Source of the DNA: Candidatus Pelagibacter ubique HIMB058
Lineage (GTDB): Bacteria; Pseudomonadota; Alphaproteobacteria; Pelagibacterales; Pelagibacteraceae
Direction: 5' to 3'
Assembly (NCBI GenBank): GCA_000419545.1
Contig: ATTF01000005.1
Span: 1 to 62,865 of the forward strand
Length of the DNA: 62,865 bases
The translations under genes were made by a program, and so were the position numbers. The notes under the pieces were generated by a model that had not been told where the DNA came from, made no database searches, and was given only the letters and a program-made list of their open reading frames with translations. Shown piece after piece: positions 16,110 to 24,747 of this stretch (position 1 is its first letter; every line of letters begins with the position of its first letter).

Positions 16110-16128
16110 AAAAGCTAAGTTAGCTTTT
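16110..16128 (+). promoter_or_regulatory. Inverted repeat abutting the aacS start codon
   Basis: AAAAGCTAA (16110-16118) and TTAGCTTTT (16120-16128) form a perfect 9-nt palindromic pair around a single G, immediately before the ATG at 16129. As RNA it could fold as a 7-bp hairpin with a 5-nt loop that covers the translation start; as DNA it could be an operator. No promoter or Shine-Dalgarno is obvious beside it. Confidence 0.35.
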
Positions 16129-18057
16129 ATGGAAAAATTTTTGTGGAAACCTTCTGATACAAAAAAAGAAGAGTCTCTTCTAGAAGATTTTTCAAAATTC
16201 ATAAATTTTAAATCCAACTATAATTTCAGAAAATTGTGGAAATGGTCAATTGAACATCCCGAAGAATTTTGGTCAAAATTCTGGGATTACTCGAAGATAA
16301 TAGGAAATAAAGGCAAAGAAATAATTAAATACAGCAAAACTTTTAACAAGACTAAATTTTTTCCAGATTCTAAATTAAATTATGCTGAAAATATTTTAAA
16401 GAAAAGGTCATCAGAAATCGCGATAAGTTTTTTATCTGAAAAAGGTTTTGAAGAAGAAATTTCTTGGGAGCAGCTTTACATTAAGGTCTGTAAATTTTCA
16501 GGTTATTTAAAATCTATAGGATTAAAAAAAGGTGACCGTGTTGCAGCTTATGTTCCGAATAAAATTGAAACTGTTATAAGTTTTTTAGCTTGTGCAAAAA
16601 ATGGAATTATTTGGTCTTCATGTTCTCCAGACTTTGGAATTCAAGGAGTTGTAGATAGATTCAAACAAATTGCACCGAGTATTTTAATCACTAGTGATCA
16701 TTATTTTTATAATGGTAAAAAAATTAATATCCTTGAAAAAGTTGAAAGTATTTTAAAACAAATTCCATCAATAAAAAAAACTTTAGTTTTTGCTTATAAT
16801 AAAGAAGAAGAGGTAAATTTTAAAAATTATCTAAACTTTGAAAAAGTTTTAGATCAGACCGAAGCAGACGAAAGCTTTGAGCGGTTTGAGTTCAATCATC
16901 CTATATATGTTCTTTTTTCAAGCGGCACTACAGGAAAACCTAAATGTATTACCCATGGAGCTGGAAATGTTTTAATTGAACACAACAAAGAATTCATGCT
17001 TCACTGCGATATAAGAGATAACGAGAAATTATTTTATTATACTACCACTGGGTGGATGATGTGGAATTGGTTAGTTGGAGGATTAGCTACTGGTTCTTCA
17101 ATATTTTTGTTTGACGGGGCACCTGTGTATCCAAAAATAGATATCCTTCTTGAGTATTGTCAAAATAAAAAAATTAATCTTTTTGGTGTAAGCGCTAAGT
17201 ATATAGATCATTTAAAGAATGAAAAATATAACAGTAAAAATTTAGATTTAACTTCAATTAAAATAATTACTTCAACAGGTTCTCCTTTAGCAGAGGAAAG
17301 CTTTAAGTATATCTATGATAATATAAAAAAAGATGTTCATCTTGCGTCTATTGCTGGAGGAACAGATTTAGTTGGTTGTCTGGTTTTAGGAAATCTTTTT
17401 TCAGATGTTTACATGGGAGAAATTCAAGGTCAAAGTTTGGGTATTGATGTAGATGTTTTCACTGATGATGGAAACAGTGTAAAAGATGGCGAGAAGGGAG
17501 AATTGGTAGTCAAAAAACCTTTTCCATCTATGCCTGTTAAGTTTTGGAGTGATGACAATGGGCAAAAATACCATAAAGCTTATTTCAATAGATTTAAAAA
17601 TATTTGGCATCATGGTGATTTCATTGAACGAACTATAAATAATGGATTTATTATGCGTGGTAGGTCCGATGCCACTCTTAATCCAGGGGGTGTAAGAATA
17701 GGAACAGCAGAAATTTACCAACAAGTAGAAGATATTGATTTCATTACCGAAGGATTGGTAGTTGGGCAAGATTATAAAGATGATGTAAGAATTATTCTTT
17801 TTATTACCACAAAAAACAATGAAGATTTAGATGATGAAAAAATAAAATCAATAAAAACAAAAATTAGAAAAAACTGTTCACCAAAACATGTTCCTTCAAT
17901 AATTATTAAGGTACCTGATATTCCTAGAACAAAAAGTGGTAAAATAGTTGAGTTAGCGGTTAAAAAAGTAATTCAGGGGGAAACAATCAATAATAAAGAG
18001 GCAATAGCTAATCCTGAGGCTTTAAAACACTTTGAGAATATTGATCAGCTAAAATAA
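16129..18057 (+). CDS. aacS: Acetoacetyl-CoA synthetase
   Basis: A 642-residue AMP-forming (ANL superfamily) ligase that activates acetoacetate with ATP and CoA. The N-terminal W-P-S-x-region and overall length match acetoacetate-CoA ligases rather than acetyl-CoA synthetases. The nucleotide loop SSGTTGKPKCITHG is at 264-277, GGTDLVGC lies near residue 410, and the catalytic lysine is K605 in TKSGK near the C-terminus. In this superfamily that lysine is the target of reversible acetylation. A thiolase and a histone-deacetylase-type gene lie convergently next to it, and the 3' ends overlap by 13 nt. Together synthetase and thiolase would turn acetoacetate into two acetyl-CoA. The start is supported by length and by the hairpin ending at the ATG. 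Confidence 0.92.
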   Translation: MEKFLWKPSDTKKEESLLEDFSKFINFKSNYNFRKLWKWSIEHPEEFWSKFWDYSKIIGNKGKEIIKYSKTFNKTKFFPDSKLNYAENILKKRSSEIAISFLSEKGFEEEISWEQLYIKVCKFSGYLKSIGLKKGDRVAAYVPNKIETVISFLACAKNGIIWSSCSPDFGIQGVVDRFKQIAPSILITSDHYFYNGKKINILEKVESILKQIPSIKKTLVFAYNKEEEVNFKNYLNFEKVLDQTEADESFERFEFNHPIYVLFSSGTTGKPKCITHGAGNVLIEHNKEFMLHCDIRDNEKLFYYTTTGWMMWNWLVGGLATGSSIFLFDGAPVYPKIDILLEYCQNKKINLFGVSAKYIDHLKNEKYNSKNLDLTSIKIITSTGSPLAEESFKYIYDNIKKDVHLASIAGGTDLVGCLVLGNLFSDVYMGEIQGQSLGIDVDVFTDDGNSVKDGEKGELVVKKPFPSMPVKFWSDDNGQKYHKAYFNRFKNIWHHGDFIERTINNGFIMRGRSDATLNPGGVRIGTAEIYQQVEDIDFITEGLVVGQDYKDDVRIILFITTKNNEDLDDEKIKSIKTKIRKNCSPKHVPSIIIKVPDIPRTKSGKIVELAVKKVIQGETINNKEAIANPEALKHFENIDQLK

Positions 18058-18941
18058 TTTGCACAATTTTTATGTAACATTGAATGAAGCTCAATAAGTT
18101 TTTCAAAACTTTTATTATAGCCCCCTCCTAACACGCCGCATAAAGGAGTATTTTTAGAATAAAAATTTTCAATTACTATTTGATCTCTTTTATTAACACC
18201 TTCATCGGTAATTTTAAGCTTACCTAAACGATCCTCAAAATGAATATCAACTCCAGCAACATAAAACACAAAATCATATTTATTTTTGATAAGTTCTTTC
18301 AAATTTTTATGTAAAATATTTAAATATTCCTCGTCTTCCATTCCATCTTTAAGATCTATATCAATATCACTCTTCGATTTTTTTGCTGGGTAATTTGAAG
18401 CACAATGCATACTAAATGTTAGAACATCTTTATCATTTTTGAATATCTCTGAATTTCCGTTACCTTGGTGTACATCTAAGTCTATAATTAGAATTTTTTT
18501 TGCATATCTTTTATTTTTTAAATAATTAGCTGCTACAGCGACATCATTAAATACACAGTATCCAGCCCCTGAATCAAAAGTAGCATGATGGCTACCGCCA
18601 GCTGTGTTACATGCAAGTTTGGACGTGATAGCAAGTTTGCTAGCTAGAACAGTTCCACCAGTTGCAACAAAAGATCTCCTCACAACACTATCATTAATTG
18701 GGAAACCTATTTTTTTCTGCGCCGCAATACTTAGAGTTTTATTTTTAATATCATTTATATATTTTAAAGAGTGAGAAGTTTTCAATGTTTCAACAGAACA
18801 TTCTTTGGGGACATGAAATTTTTGAACTACATTAGTTTTTAAAAGATACTTTGCAAGAGCGCCAAATTTTTTAATAGGAAACTTATTATCATCATTAATT
18901 TTGGCTACATAGTCAGGGTGATTAACGATAGGTAACTCCAT
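18045..18941 (-). CDS. Histone deacetylase superfamily protein (AcuC/HDAC-like)
   Basis: A 298-residue zinc hydrolase of the arginase/deacetylase fold. HH at 118-119 (in GGSHHATFDSGAGYCVFND), the zinc ligands D156 and H158 in DLDVHQGNG, D232 in AGVDIH and the GGGY block near the C-terminus form the complete HDAC active site. Bacterial members remove acetyl groups from protein lysines (AcuC acting on acetyl-CoA synthetase), polyamines or small amides. The start MELPIVNHPDYV fits the family and lies 11 nt after the thiolase stop; the frame is open to 18998, but that would overlap the thiolase. Its neighbour across convergent ends is an AMP-forming synthetase with an intact target lysine, which makes that enzyme a candidate substrate (inference). 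Confidence 0.9.
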   Translation of the reverse strand: MELPIVNHPDYVAKINDDNKFPIKKFGALAKYLLKTNVVQKFHVPKECSVETLKTSHSLKYINDIKNKTLSIAAQKKIGFPINDSVVRRSFVATGGTVLASKLAITSKLACNTAGGSHHATFDSGAGYCVFNDVAVAANYLKNKRYAKKILIIDLDVHQGNGNSEIFKNDKDVLTFSMHCASNYPAKKSKSDIDIDLKDGMEDEEYLNILHKNLKELIKNKYDFVFYVAGVDIHFEDRLGKLKITDEGVNKRDQIVIENFYSKNTPLCGVLGGGYNKSFEKLIELHSMLHKNCANYFS

Positions 18942-18952
18942 TGATAAATAAA

Positions 18953-20125
18953 TTATCTTTCCACACACATTGCAATACCCATACCCCCGCCTATGCAAAG
19001 CGTTGCCAAACCTTTTTTGACATTTCTTTTCATCATCTCATGTATGAGAGTAACTAATATTCTTGTGCCTGATGCACCGATTGGATGACCTAAGGCAATA
19101 GCACCACCATTTACATTTACTTTTTCAATTGGAATAGACAATGTTTTTACAACAGCAATACCTTGAGCCGCAAAAGCTTCATTAATTTCAAAAAGATCGA
19201 CATCTTTTAATGTCCAACCAGCCAACTCCAAAGCTTTTTTAATAGAAGGAATTGGCCCTGTTCCCATTAAAGCTGGATCAACACCACAGCTAGCCCAAGA
19301 CTTTATTGATACTAATTTTTTTAATTTCCTTCTTTCTGCCTCTGTCCTGGCTATCAAAGTGACAGCAGCTGCTCCATCATTAATACCTGACGCATTTCCA
19401 GCTGTTACAGTTCCATTTTTTTTAAATACTGGTTTTAATTTTAATAGAGCATCTAGATTAATTCCTTCTCTTGGATGTTCGTCTTTGCTGAAATTAATTT
19501 CTGATTTTTCAGATTTTATTTTGAAATTAATTATTTCTTCTTTAAATCTATTTTCTTTCTGGGCTTTTAAAGCTTTTTCTTGAGACTCAAGAGCAAATTT
19601 ATCCTGCTCTTCTCTTGTGATTTGAAATTTTTCGGCTACATTTTCGGCTGTAACACCCATGTGATACCCATTAAAGATATCCCATAGTCCGTCTCTTATC
19701 ATTGTGTCTACAAGTTCTGCATCACCTAATTTTTTTCCGTTACGAAGTTGAATAGCATGGGGAGCTAATGACATGTTTTCTTGGCCACCTGCTATCAATA
19801 TTTTTGAGTTACCTGCTTTTATGCTTTGAAAGCCCGATACAATTGAGCGTAAGCCAGAACCACATACTTGATTAACAGTGTAGGCAGGTTTTTCTTTCGG
19901 TATTCCAGACTTCATTGCTGCCTGTCTAGCAGGATTTTGACCACTGCCAGCTGTCAGCACTTGCCCTACTATAACTTCATCAATATCACTACTATCTAAA
20001 TTTGAATCTTTGATTACACTTGAAATAACAGCTGAACCAAGTTCCTCTGCTTTAATTTTTTTAAGAGACTTACCCATAGATCCTACTGCGGTCCTTAAAG
20101 CAGATATTATGTAAACATCATCCAT
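18953..20125 (-). CDS. atoB: Acetyl-CoA acetyltransferase (thiolase)
   Basis: A 390-residue biosynthetic/degradative thiolase that interconverts two acetyl-CoA and acetoacetyl-CoA. The nucleophile is C88 in VNQVCGSGLRS, the active-site histidine is H347 in GGAIALGHPIGASG, and the second cysteine is C377 in CIGGGMG. Length and motifs match PhaA/AtoB. No PHB synthase or acetoacetyl-CoA reductase is nearby. The neighbouring acetoacetyl-CoA synthetase instead suggests use of acetoacetate. It is transcribed ahead of the deacetylase gene with a gap of 11 nt, so the two are probably one transcript. Confidence 0.93.
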   Translation of the reverse strand: MDDVYIISALRTAVGSMGKSLKKIKAEELGSAVISSVIKDSNLDSSDIDEVIVGQVLTAGSGQNPARQAAMKSGIPKEKPAYTVNQVCGSGLRSIVSGFQSIKAGNSKILIAGGQENMSLAPHAIQLRNGKKLGDAELVDTMIRDGLWDIFNGYHMGVTAENVAEKFQITREEQDKFALESQEKALKAQKENRFKEEIINFKIKSEKSEINFSKDEHPREGINLDALLKLKPVFKKNGTVTAGNASGINDGAAAVTLIARTEAERRKLKKLVSIKSWASCGVDPALMGTGPIPSIKKALELAGWTLKDVDLFEINEAFAAQGIAVVKTLSIPIEKVNVNGGAIALGHPIGASGTRILVTLIHEMMKRNVKKGLATLCIGGGMGIAMCVER

Positions 20126-20143
20126 TAAAACAAATTTATATTT

Positions 20144-21463
20144 TTAATTTATTTTTTCAATAAAATTATTTTTTCTCACTATCCCAATTAGAATACCCAT
20201 AATTAAAAAAATGTAAGTTGAATTGCCAGTGGTAAAAAAACTTCCTGTACTTTTTAAAGGAAAAATTTCCACAATAAACAAAAAGACAAAAGGTATTATT
20301 AAATTATCTTTACTTAAATTTGAATTTAGAAAATATTTTTTTATGAATGAAAGATAGATTATATTAAAAAGAACACATAAAATAAGAATCATTCCAATAA
20401 TACCTGTTTCAGTTAAAATTTCTAAGTAGTAGTTATGTGGATGCATATTACAAATAAACTTGGAATCTTTTTTTATTCCCGGTCTCTTATGACAATAGTA
20501 TCTGAAGTTTTTAACACCTCCGCCTATATATTTATTCATAAGCCATGTTTGATAAAAAGTAGAAAATTCTTTTAAATATTGGGGTGACTTATCATCAAAA
20601 AAATTTTTATTAATCACAAAAACGCTAATTTTTGAAACTTGATTGTAAAAATTATGAAAATTATTTCTTACTTGTTCATTAGCTTGAAATAGGATGCTAA
20701 AAATTAAAGAAAAAATTATCAAAAAAGGTAAGAAAAATTTTCTTGTTTGTTTTTGAAATATTAAAATTAAAATTATTGCAAATAAAAACATAATTGTAGG
20801 CATTCTATTTCCTGACAAAATTAAAGCAGTAAAAAAAATTATAAATAAAATAGGGATTATAAATTTGTAAAATTTTTTAAAATTAAATTCAGAAAAGAAA
20901 ACAGGCAGTAAAAAAAAAGCAAATAAGGAAAAACGCTGAATATAACCACCTGCAATTAACTCATCTCCAAAAGGACCTGAGAGTTTTCTACCGGTGCTAA
21001 CGAAACCAAATATGTCTTTACCATTTAAAAACTGATAGAAAATATCAAAAGATACAAACAATACTGAGACGGTGCTAAAAATAAAAAAAATTTTAAGATT
21101 AACTACATCTTTTTCAATTAAAAACCTTAATACAAAGTAGAGCAAAAGATATCTAAAAAAAAAAATTGATTTAATAATTGTAGAAAAATTTCCTTTCCAA
21201 GACAGATTTTCAGAAAAGAAATAATAATCATTAATAATTGCAGTAATTAAAATTAAAGTGAAATAAGCTAAAATTAATTTGTCTAAAAAATAAAAATTAA
21301 TCTTAAATAAATTATTTTTGAAAATGATTAATGTAGAAATTATCAATAAAATTATATTGATATTAATAATCATGTTCCCTGCTATAAAACTGATCGGAAA
21401 AAAAGCGAGTAATAAACTAAGGTAATTTTCTTTGGTTAGGGTTATTCTAGAAATAAAAGACAT
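20144..21463 (-). CDS. O-antigen ligase-like polytopic membrane protein
   Basis: A 439-residue inner-membrane protein with about eleven hydrophobic segments. The WaaL/Wzy_C family hallmark is visible: a large periplasmic loop followed by MHPHNYYLEILTETGIIG (residues 340-357), which contains the HxHN..E pattern of O-antigen ligases. Such proteins transfer undecaprenyl-linked glycan to lipid A core; Wzy polymerases share the fold, so ligase versus polymerase cannot be settled. The gene ends 18 nt from the thiolase start on the same strand and is divergent from tRNA-Arg. Base composition is even more AT-rich than the metabolic neighbours, as is usual for surface-glycan genes. Confidence 0.8.
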   Translation of the reverse strand: MSFISRITLTKENYLSLLLAFFPISFIAGNMIININIILLIISTLIIFKNNLFKINFYFLDKLILAYFTLILITAIINDYYFFSENLSWKGNFSTIIKSIFFFRYLLLYFVLRFLIEKDVVNLKIFFIFSTVSVLFVSFDIFYQFLNGKDIFGFVSTGRKLSGPFGDELIAGGYIQRFSLFAFFLLPVFFSEFNFKKFYKFIIPILFIIFFTALILSGNRMPTIMFLFAIILILIFQKQTRKFFLPFLIIFSLIFSILFQANEQVRNNFHNFYNQVSKISVFVINKNFFDDKSPQYLKEFSTFYQTWLMNKYIGGGVKNFRYYCHKRPGIKKDSKFICNMHPHNYYLEILTETGIIGMILILCVLFNIIYLSFIKKYFLNSNLSKDNLIIPFVFLFIVEIFPLKSTGSFFTTGNSTYIFLIMGILIGIVRKNNFIEKIN

Positions 21464-21534
21464 TTTAAATTTGATATGGATATTATTTAAATAATAGAAT
21501 ATTTTAAATTTAGAAAAATTAAAATCATTAAATT

Positions 21535-21611
21535 GCGCTTGTAGCTCAACTGGATAGAGCGCTTGGCTACGGACCAGGAGGTTCTGGGTTCAAATCCTAG
21601 CAAGCGCACCA
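21535..21611 (+). tRNA. tRNA-Arg (anticodon ACG)
   Basis: A full cloverleaf can be drawn: acceptor GCGCTTG/CAAGCGC, D arm GCTC/GAGC, anticodon stem CTTGG/CCAGG with loop CTACGGA, T stem CTGGG/CCTAG with loop TTCAAAT, discriminator A and an encoded CCA at 21609-21611. The anticodon ACG (deaminated to ICG) reads CGU, CGC and CGA. It stands alone between polysaccharide genes. Confidence 0.97.
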
Positions 21612-21686
21612 ATTAAGCCTCAAATATTTTAATAATTAGGATTAATTGAAATAAATTAAGAAAAAATGTATTTAAATTTATAATTA

Positions 21687-22478
21687 ATGATTTTCAAAAA
21701 AATAAGATCTCTAGTAGGAAGACTTTTTTCAGAAAACCAACAAATGATAATCATTCTTTGGTTATCACAAATATTTTGGAATTTAAGGAAGTATTTTTTA
21801 GGAGTTGAAATTATATATCCTCCAGAATTCTTAGATAATTGGAAAGCGATAAAGAAAAAATCTTCACAAGACAAAGAGAGAAATTTTACTGTTTATCAGC
21901 TAATAAAATTACATAATAAGTTATTTTCTGGCAGACAAACAAATATAATAGAATTTGGCACAGACCGTGGTGGCGCGTTAACTACTATTGCAAAATTTAT
22001 TAAAGAAAATTCGAACATTTATTCTGTTGATAGCTTTGGATTTCATGCGAATGAAATTAAAAAGAACGTGTCTAAATATGATGAGCATTATCATGGAAAG
22101 TACTTACCATTTACAATAAAAACTAGATTTAAAAATTTTAGTCACACAGAAATGACAGAGACAATAAATGAAATTTTATTAAAAAAAAATTCAAAGTTAG
22201 AGACTATAGTTGGATATTTTCCAAAATTAAAAAAAGAAGATATGAATAAGATTAATAATATAAAGTTTAGTTTTGTTCATTTAGACTTTGATCTTTATCA
22301 ATCAACTTTAGATACATTTAATTTTATCAAAAGCAGATTAGAAAAAAATGCTATTGTTTTATTCGATGATTATAATTTAATAAATCAAGAAGGTGTTAAA
22401 AAAGCAGTAGCAGATCTCAAGATAGATTTAGATAAAGGCATTCAAACACAAAGTGGACAATTAATTCTTTTTAACTAA
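21687..22478 (+). CDS. TylF-like class I SAM-dependent methyltransferase
   Basis: A 263-residue protein that resembles the macrocin-O-methyltransferase (TylF/MycF) family. IIEFGTDRGGALTTIA (about 91-106) is the SAM-binding glycine-rich loop, and FVHLDFDLYQSTLDTF (about 197-212) followed by IVLFDDYN (about 225-232) supplies the metal-binding aspartates expected in this family. Members methylate hydroxyls on sugars, which fits the glycan genes around it. The first 40 residues hold an amphipathic or hydrophobic helix, possibly a membrane contact. It starts 75 nt after tRNA-Arg on the same strand, and its 3' end overlaps the convergent GT39-like gene by 18 nt. Confidence 0.75.
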   Translation: MIFKKIRSLVGRLFSENQQMIIILWLSQIFWNLRKYFLGVEIIYPPEFLDNWKAIKKKSSQDKERNFTVYQLIKLHNKLFSGRQTNIIEFGTDRGGALTTIAKFIKENSNIYSVDSFGFHANEIKKNVSKYDEHYHGKYLPFTIKTRFKNFSHTEMTETINEILLKKNSKLETIVGYFPKLKKEDMNKINNIKFSFVHLDFDLYQSTLDTFNFIKSRLEKNAIVLFDDYNLINQEGVKKAVADLKIDLDKGIQTQSGQLILFN

Positions 22479-23714
22479 AAGTGAAAATAAATTTTGCAAA
22501 CAACATAAACTAAAAATTATTTGCATCGGTAAAATATACACCTTATATCTCGGAAGAATTGCAAAACATGCATAAACGAAAACAAGAATTAAAGTAATTA
22601 ATATTAAGTAATTTAATCTAAAATTATTTTTTTTATATAAAATAAATCCAAAAATTGATAAAATTGAAACTATCAGGTTAGGAACTATATGAAAAAAATT
22701 ATAATAGTTTTTTTGCGAAGAGTTTAAGTCAATAAAGTAGAAAGAAAACAATCTTTTAAAAAATAATTTAAAGTATTTTACAGGGTCTTCATAAATATAA
22801 ATTAAAGCTTGATCTAAATATATTTTATCCTCATTTAATCTATAGAATTTATCTTTTTTCACCTCTCTCAATTTCAATTTAAGCTGATTAGACTCATCTG
22901 TATATTTTTGTTCTTCGCCTTTGGGATTACTATTCTGAAATCCTTCAATTTTAGTTTCAGGATTATAAGCTTTCCACAAATTATACCCTAACCCAGAGTG
23001 TACAATTAATTTATCAAATGCCATGTAATTTCTTATTATATATGGCGAAACAGTTATTAAACTAATAAGTAAAATTATAAATATATTTCTTATTTTTAGA
23101 AACTTGAAACCCAATATAAAGATAAGTGTAAAAATATATACCAAGATAAAGTCGCGGCTAGTAAGAATTAACAAACCAGAAACTACTCCTAGAATTAAAT
23201 CGTTAGATTTTTGTTTAGAGATTATTTTTAAAACTAAATAGAGAAATAGAATTGAAAGAAATAAATGAATAGTAATTGATGATATTTGACTTGAGGAATA
23301 AACAATAATGGGAAAAATACAAAAAATAATTGATCCAATTATTGCCAAATTATATTCAAATAAATTTTTTAGGATCTTAAAAAAAATTACAGAAGTGAAA
23401 GATGAAACTATAACTTGTGATATGATAACAGATTTAACTAAGTCTTCACCAATACCAAATAAAAATGTATGAAGATAAATATAGTAAGCATATAAAGGCG
23501 GCATCCAAAGGTTAGGTAAAAAAAGATCGCCAAATCGTATTAATGATAAGGAGTTATGATAATAAAGATTTTCTACTAGTATTAACCATTCGTTTACTAA
23601 AACTTTATCACTGTAAAAGTATGATATAATCGATCTACAGAACAAGCTAATTAAAAATATTACTAAACTAGCCGTTAGGGAGCTTTTGGATATATTATTT
23701 TTCAAAATTATCAA
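22461..23714 (-). CDS. GT39/ArnT-like membrane glycosyltransferase
   Basis: A 417-residue protein with about ten membrane helices. The first loop after helix one (SDKVLVNEWLILVENLYYHN, about 35-54) and the PPLYAYYIYLHTFLFG segment (near 72-87) are the pattern of lipid-phosphate-sugar-dependent transferases of the GT39/PMT_2 group, which include ArnT-type glycosyltransferases. It probably moves a sugar from a polyprenyl phosphate donor to an envelope acceptor on the periplasmic face; donor and acceptor are not evident. It overlaps the upstream epimerase gene by 20 nt and is the last gene of that minus-strand trio. Confidence 0.7.
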   Translation of the reverse strand: MIILKNNISKSSLTASLVIFLISLFCRSIISYFYSDKVLVNEWLILVENLYYHNSLSLIRFGDLFLPNLWMPPLYAYYIYLHTFLFGIGEDLVKSVIISQVIVSSFTSVIFFKILKNLFEYNLAIIGSIIFCIFPIIVYSSSQISSITIHLFLSILFLYLVLKIISKQKSNDLILGVVSGLLILTSRDFILVYIFTLIFILGFKFLKIRNIFIILLISLITVSPYIIRNYMAFDKLIVHSGLGYNLWKAYNPETKIEGFQNSNPKGEEQKYTDESNQLKLKLREVKKDKFYRLNEDKIYLDQALIYIYEDPVKYFKLFFKRLFSFYFIDLNSSQKNYYNFFHIVPNLIVSILSIFGFILYKKNNFRLNYLILITLILVFVYACFAILPRYKVYILPMQIIFSLCCLQNLFSLLVKKN

Positions 23715-24747
23715 TTAATTCATGTAATATTTTTTTAGTAGAATAAATTTGTTTCCATTTTGGATAATGTTTCTTAAATTTTTTCATATCCGAGACGTAC
23801 CAGATGTGATCACCTATTCTATTTTTTTTTATTAATTTTTTCCTTATTTCTTTACCTGTATAATCTTCTAAAATATTCAATGCTTCTATTATGGAACAAT
23901 TAGAAAAACGTCCTCCACCAGTATTATAAATCTCACCATATCTTGGTTTTTTAAAGAACTGCCAAAAACAACTCACTAAATCATTACTGTGAATATTATC
24001 TCTTACTTGCTTTCCTTTATAACCAATTAAATTGTAAGTATTTAATTTTAAAGATGATTTTACTAAAAAGGATAAAAACCCGTGTAATTTAGCTCCTGAA
24101 TGATTTGGACCAGTTATGCATCCTGCCCGAAAGCATGCAGTTTTTAAACCTACGTTCACACCATATTCTTGCACAATTAAGTCTGCATATGATTTCGAAG
24201 TTCCAAAAAAACTATGTGTACAATCATCAATAGACATAGACTCATCAATTCCGTTTTTAAATTTGTGACTATTTTTAATTTCCCATCTGGTAGATTTTTC
24301 AACTAGCGGAAGTTTATTGGGATTATCTCCGTAAACTTTATTTGTTGACATAAAAATGAAAGGTGCGTCTGGACAATAAATTTTAGTTAGTTCTAAAAGA
24401 TTTAAAGTTCCTTTTGCATTAATTTCAAAATCAATAAAAGCTTTATTTTTTGCCCAATCGTGGGATGGTTGAGCTGCACAATGGATAATGACTGAAATTT
24501 TCTTTTTAAATTTGTTGAAAATTTTTTTAAGAGAATCGTAATTTCTTATATCTACGTTATAATGTTTATAATTTTTAATTTCTTTTTTTAATTTAGATTT
24601 TACCCAAGATACATCTCCATCTTTTCCAAAAAAAAATTTCCTAGCATTATTGTCAATTCCAAGTATCTGAAAACCTTTTTTAGAAAAAAAAAGGGATGAC
24701 TCAGAACCAACCAGACCACAAGAACCTGTTATTAATGCTAAACTCAT
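23695..24747 (-). CDS. NAD-dependent nucleotide-sugar epimerase, CDP-paratose 2-epimerase-like (first paralogue)
   Basis: A 350-residue extended short-chain dehydrogenase. The Rossmann loop TGSCGLVGS is at 7-15, and GIDNNARKFFFGKDG, FRAGCITGPNHSGAKLHGF and KQVRDNIHSNDLV match the group annotated as CDP-paratose 2-epimerases (TyvE/RfbE-like). The catalytic YxxxK motif reads F181-G-T-S-K185, with phenylalanine in place of the proton-transferring tyrosine. From memory many members of this subgroup share that change, so the enzyme may use another mechanism or group. It overlaps the second epimerase by 4 nt upstream and the GT39-like gene by 20 nt downstream, so the three are one operon for a modified surface sugar. 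Confidence 0.78.
   Translation of the reverse strand: MSLALITGSCGLVGSESSLFFSKKGFQILGIDNNARKFFFGKDGDVSWVKSKLKKEIKNYKHYNVDIRNYDSLKKIFNKFKKKISVIIHCAAQPSHDWAKNKAFIDFEINAKGTLNLLELTKIYCPDAPFIFMSTNKVYGDNPNKLPLVEKSTRWEIKNSHKFKNGIDESMSIDDCTHSFFGTSKSYADLIVQEYGVNVGLKTACFRAGCITGPNHSGAKLHGFLSFLVKSSLKLNTYNLIGYKGKQVRDNIHSNDLVSCFWQFFKKPRYGEIYNTGGGRFSNCSIIEALNILEDYTGKEIRKKLIKKNRIGDHIWYVSDMKKFKKHYPKWKQIYSTKKILHELIDNFEK

Noticed and set aside
17401-17769. 122-codon minus-strand ORF inside aacS
   Set aside because: It is antisense to the conserved adenylate-forming domain and has no recognisable features.
18942-18998. In-frame extension of the deacetylase gene
   Set aside because: It would overlap the thiolase gene; MELPIVNHP matches the family start.
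21679-21684. TATAAT just before the methyltransferase start
   Set aside because: It is only 2 nt from the ATG, so it cannot serve as the -10 of that start; probably chance in AT-rich DNA.
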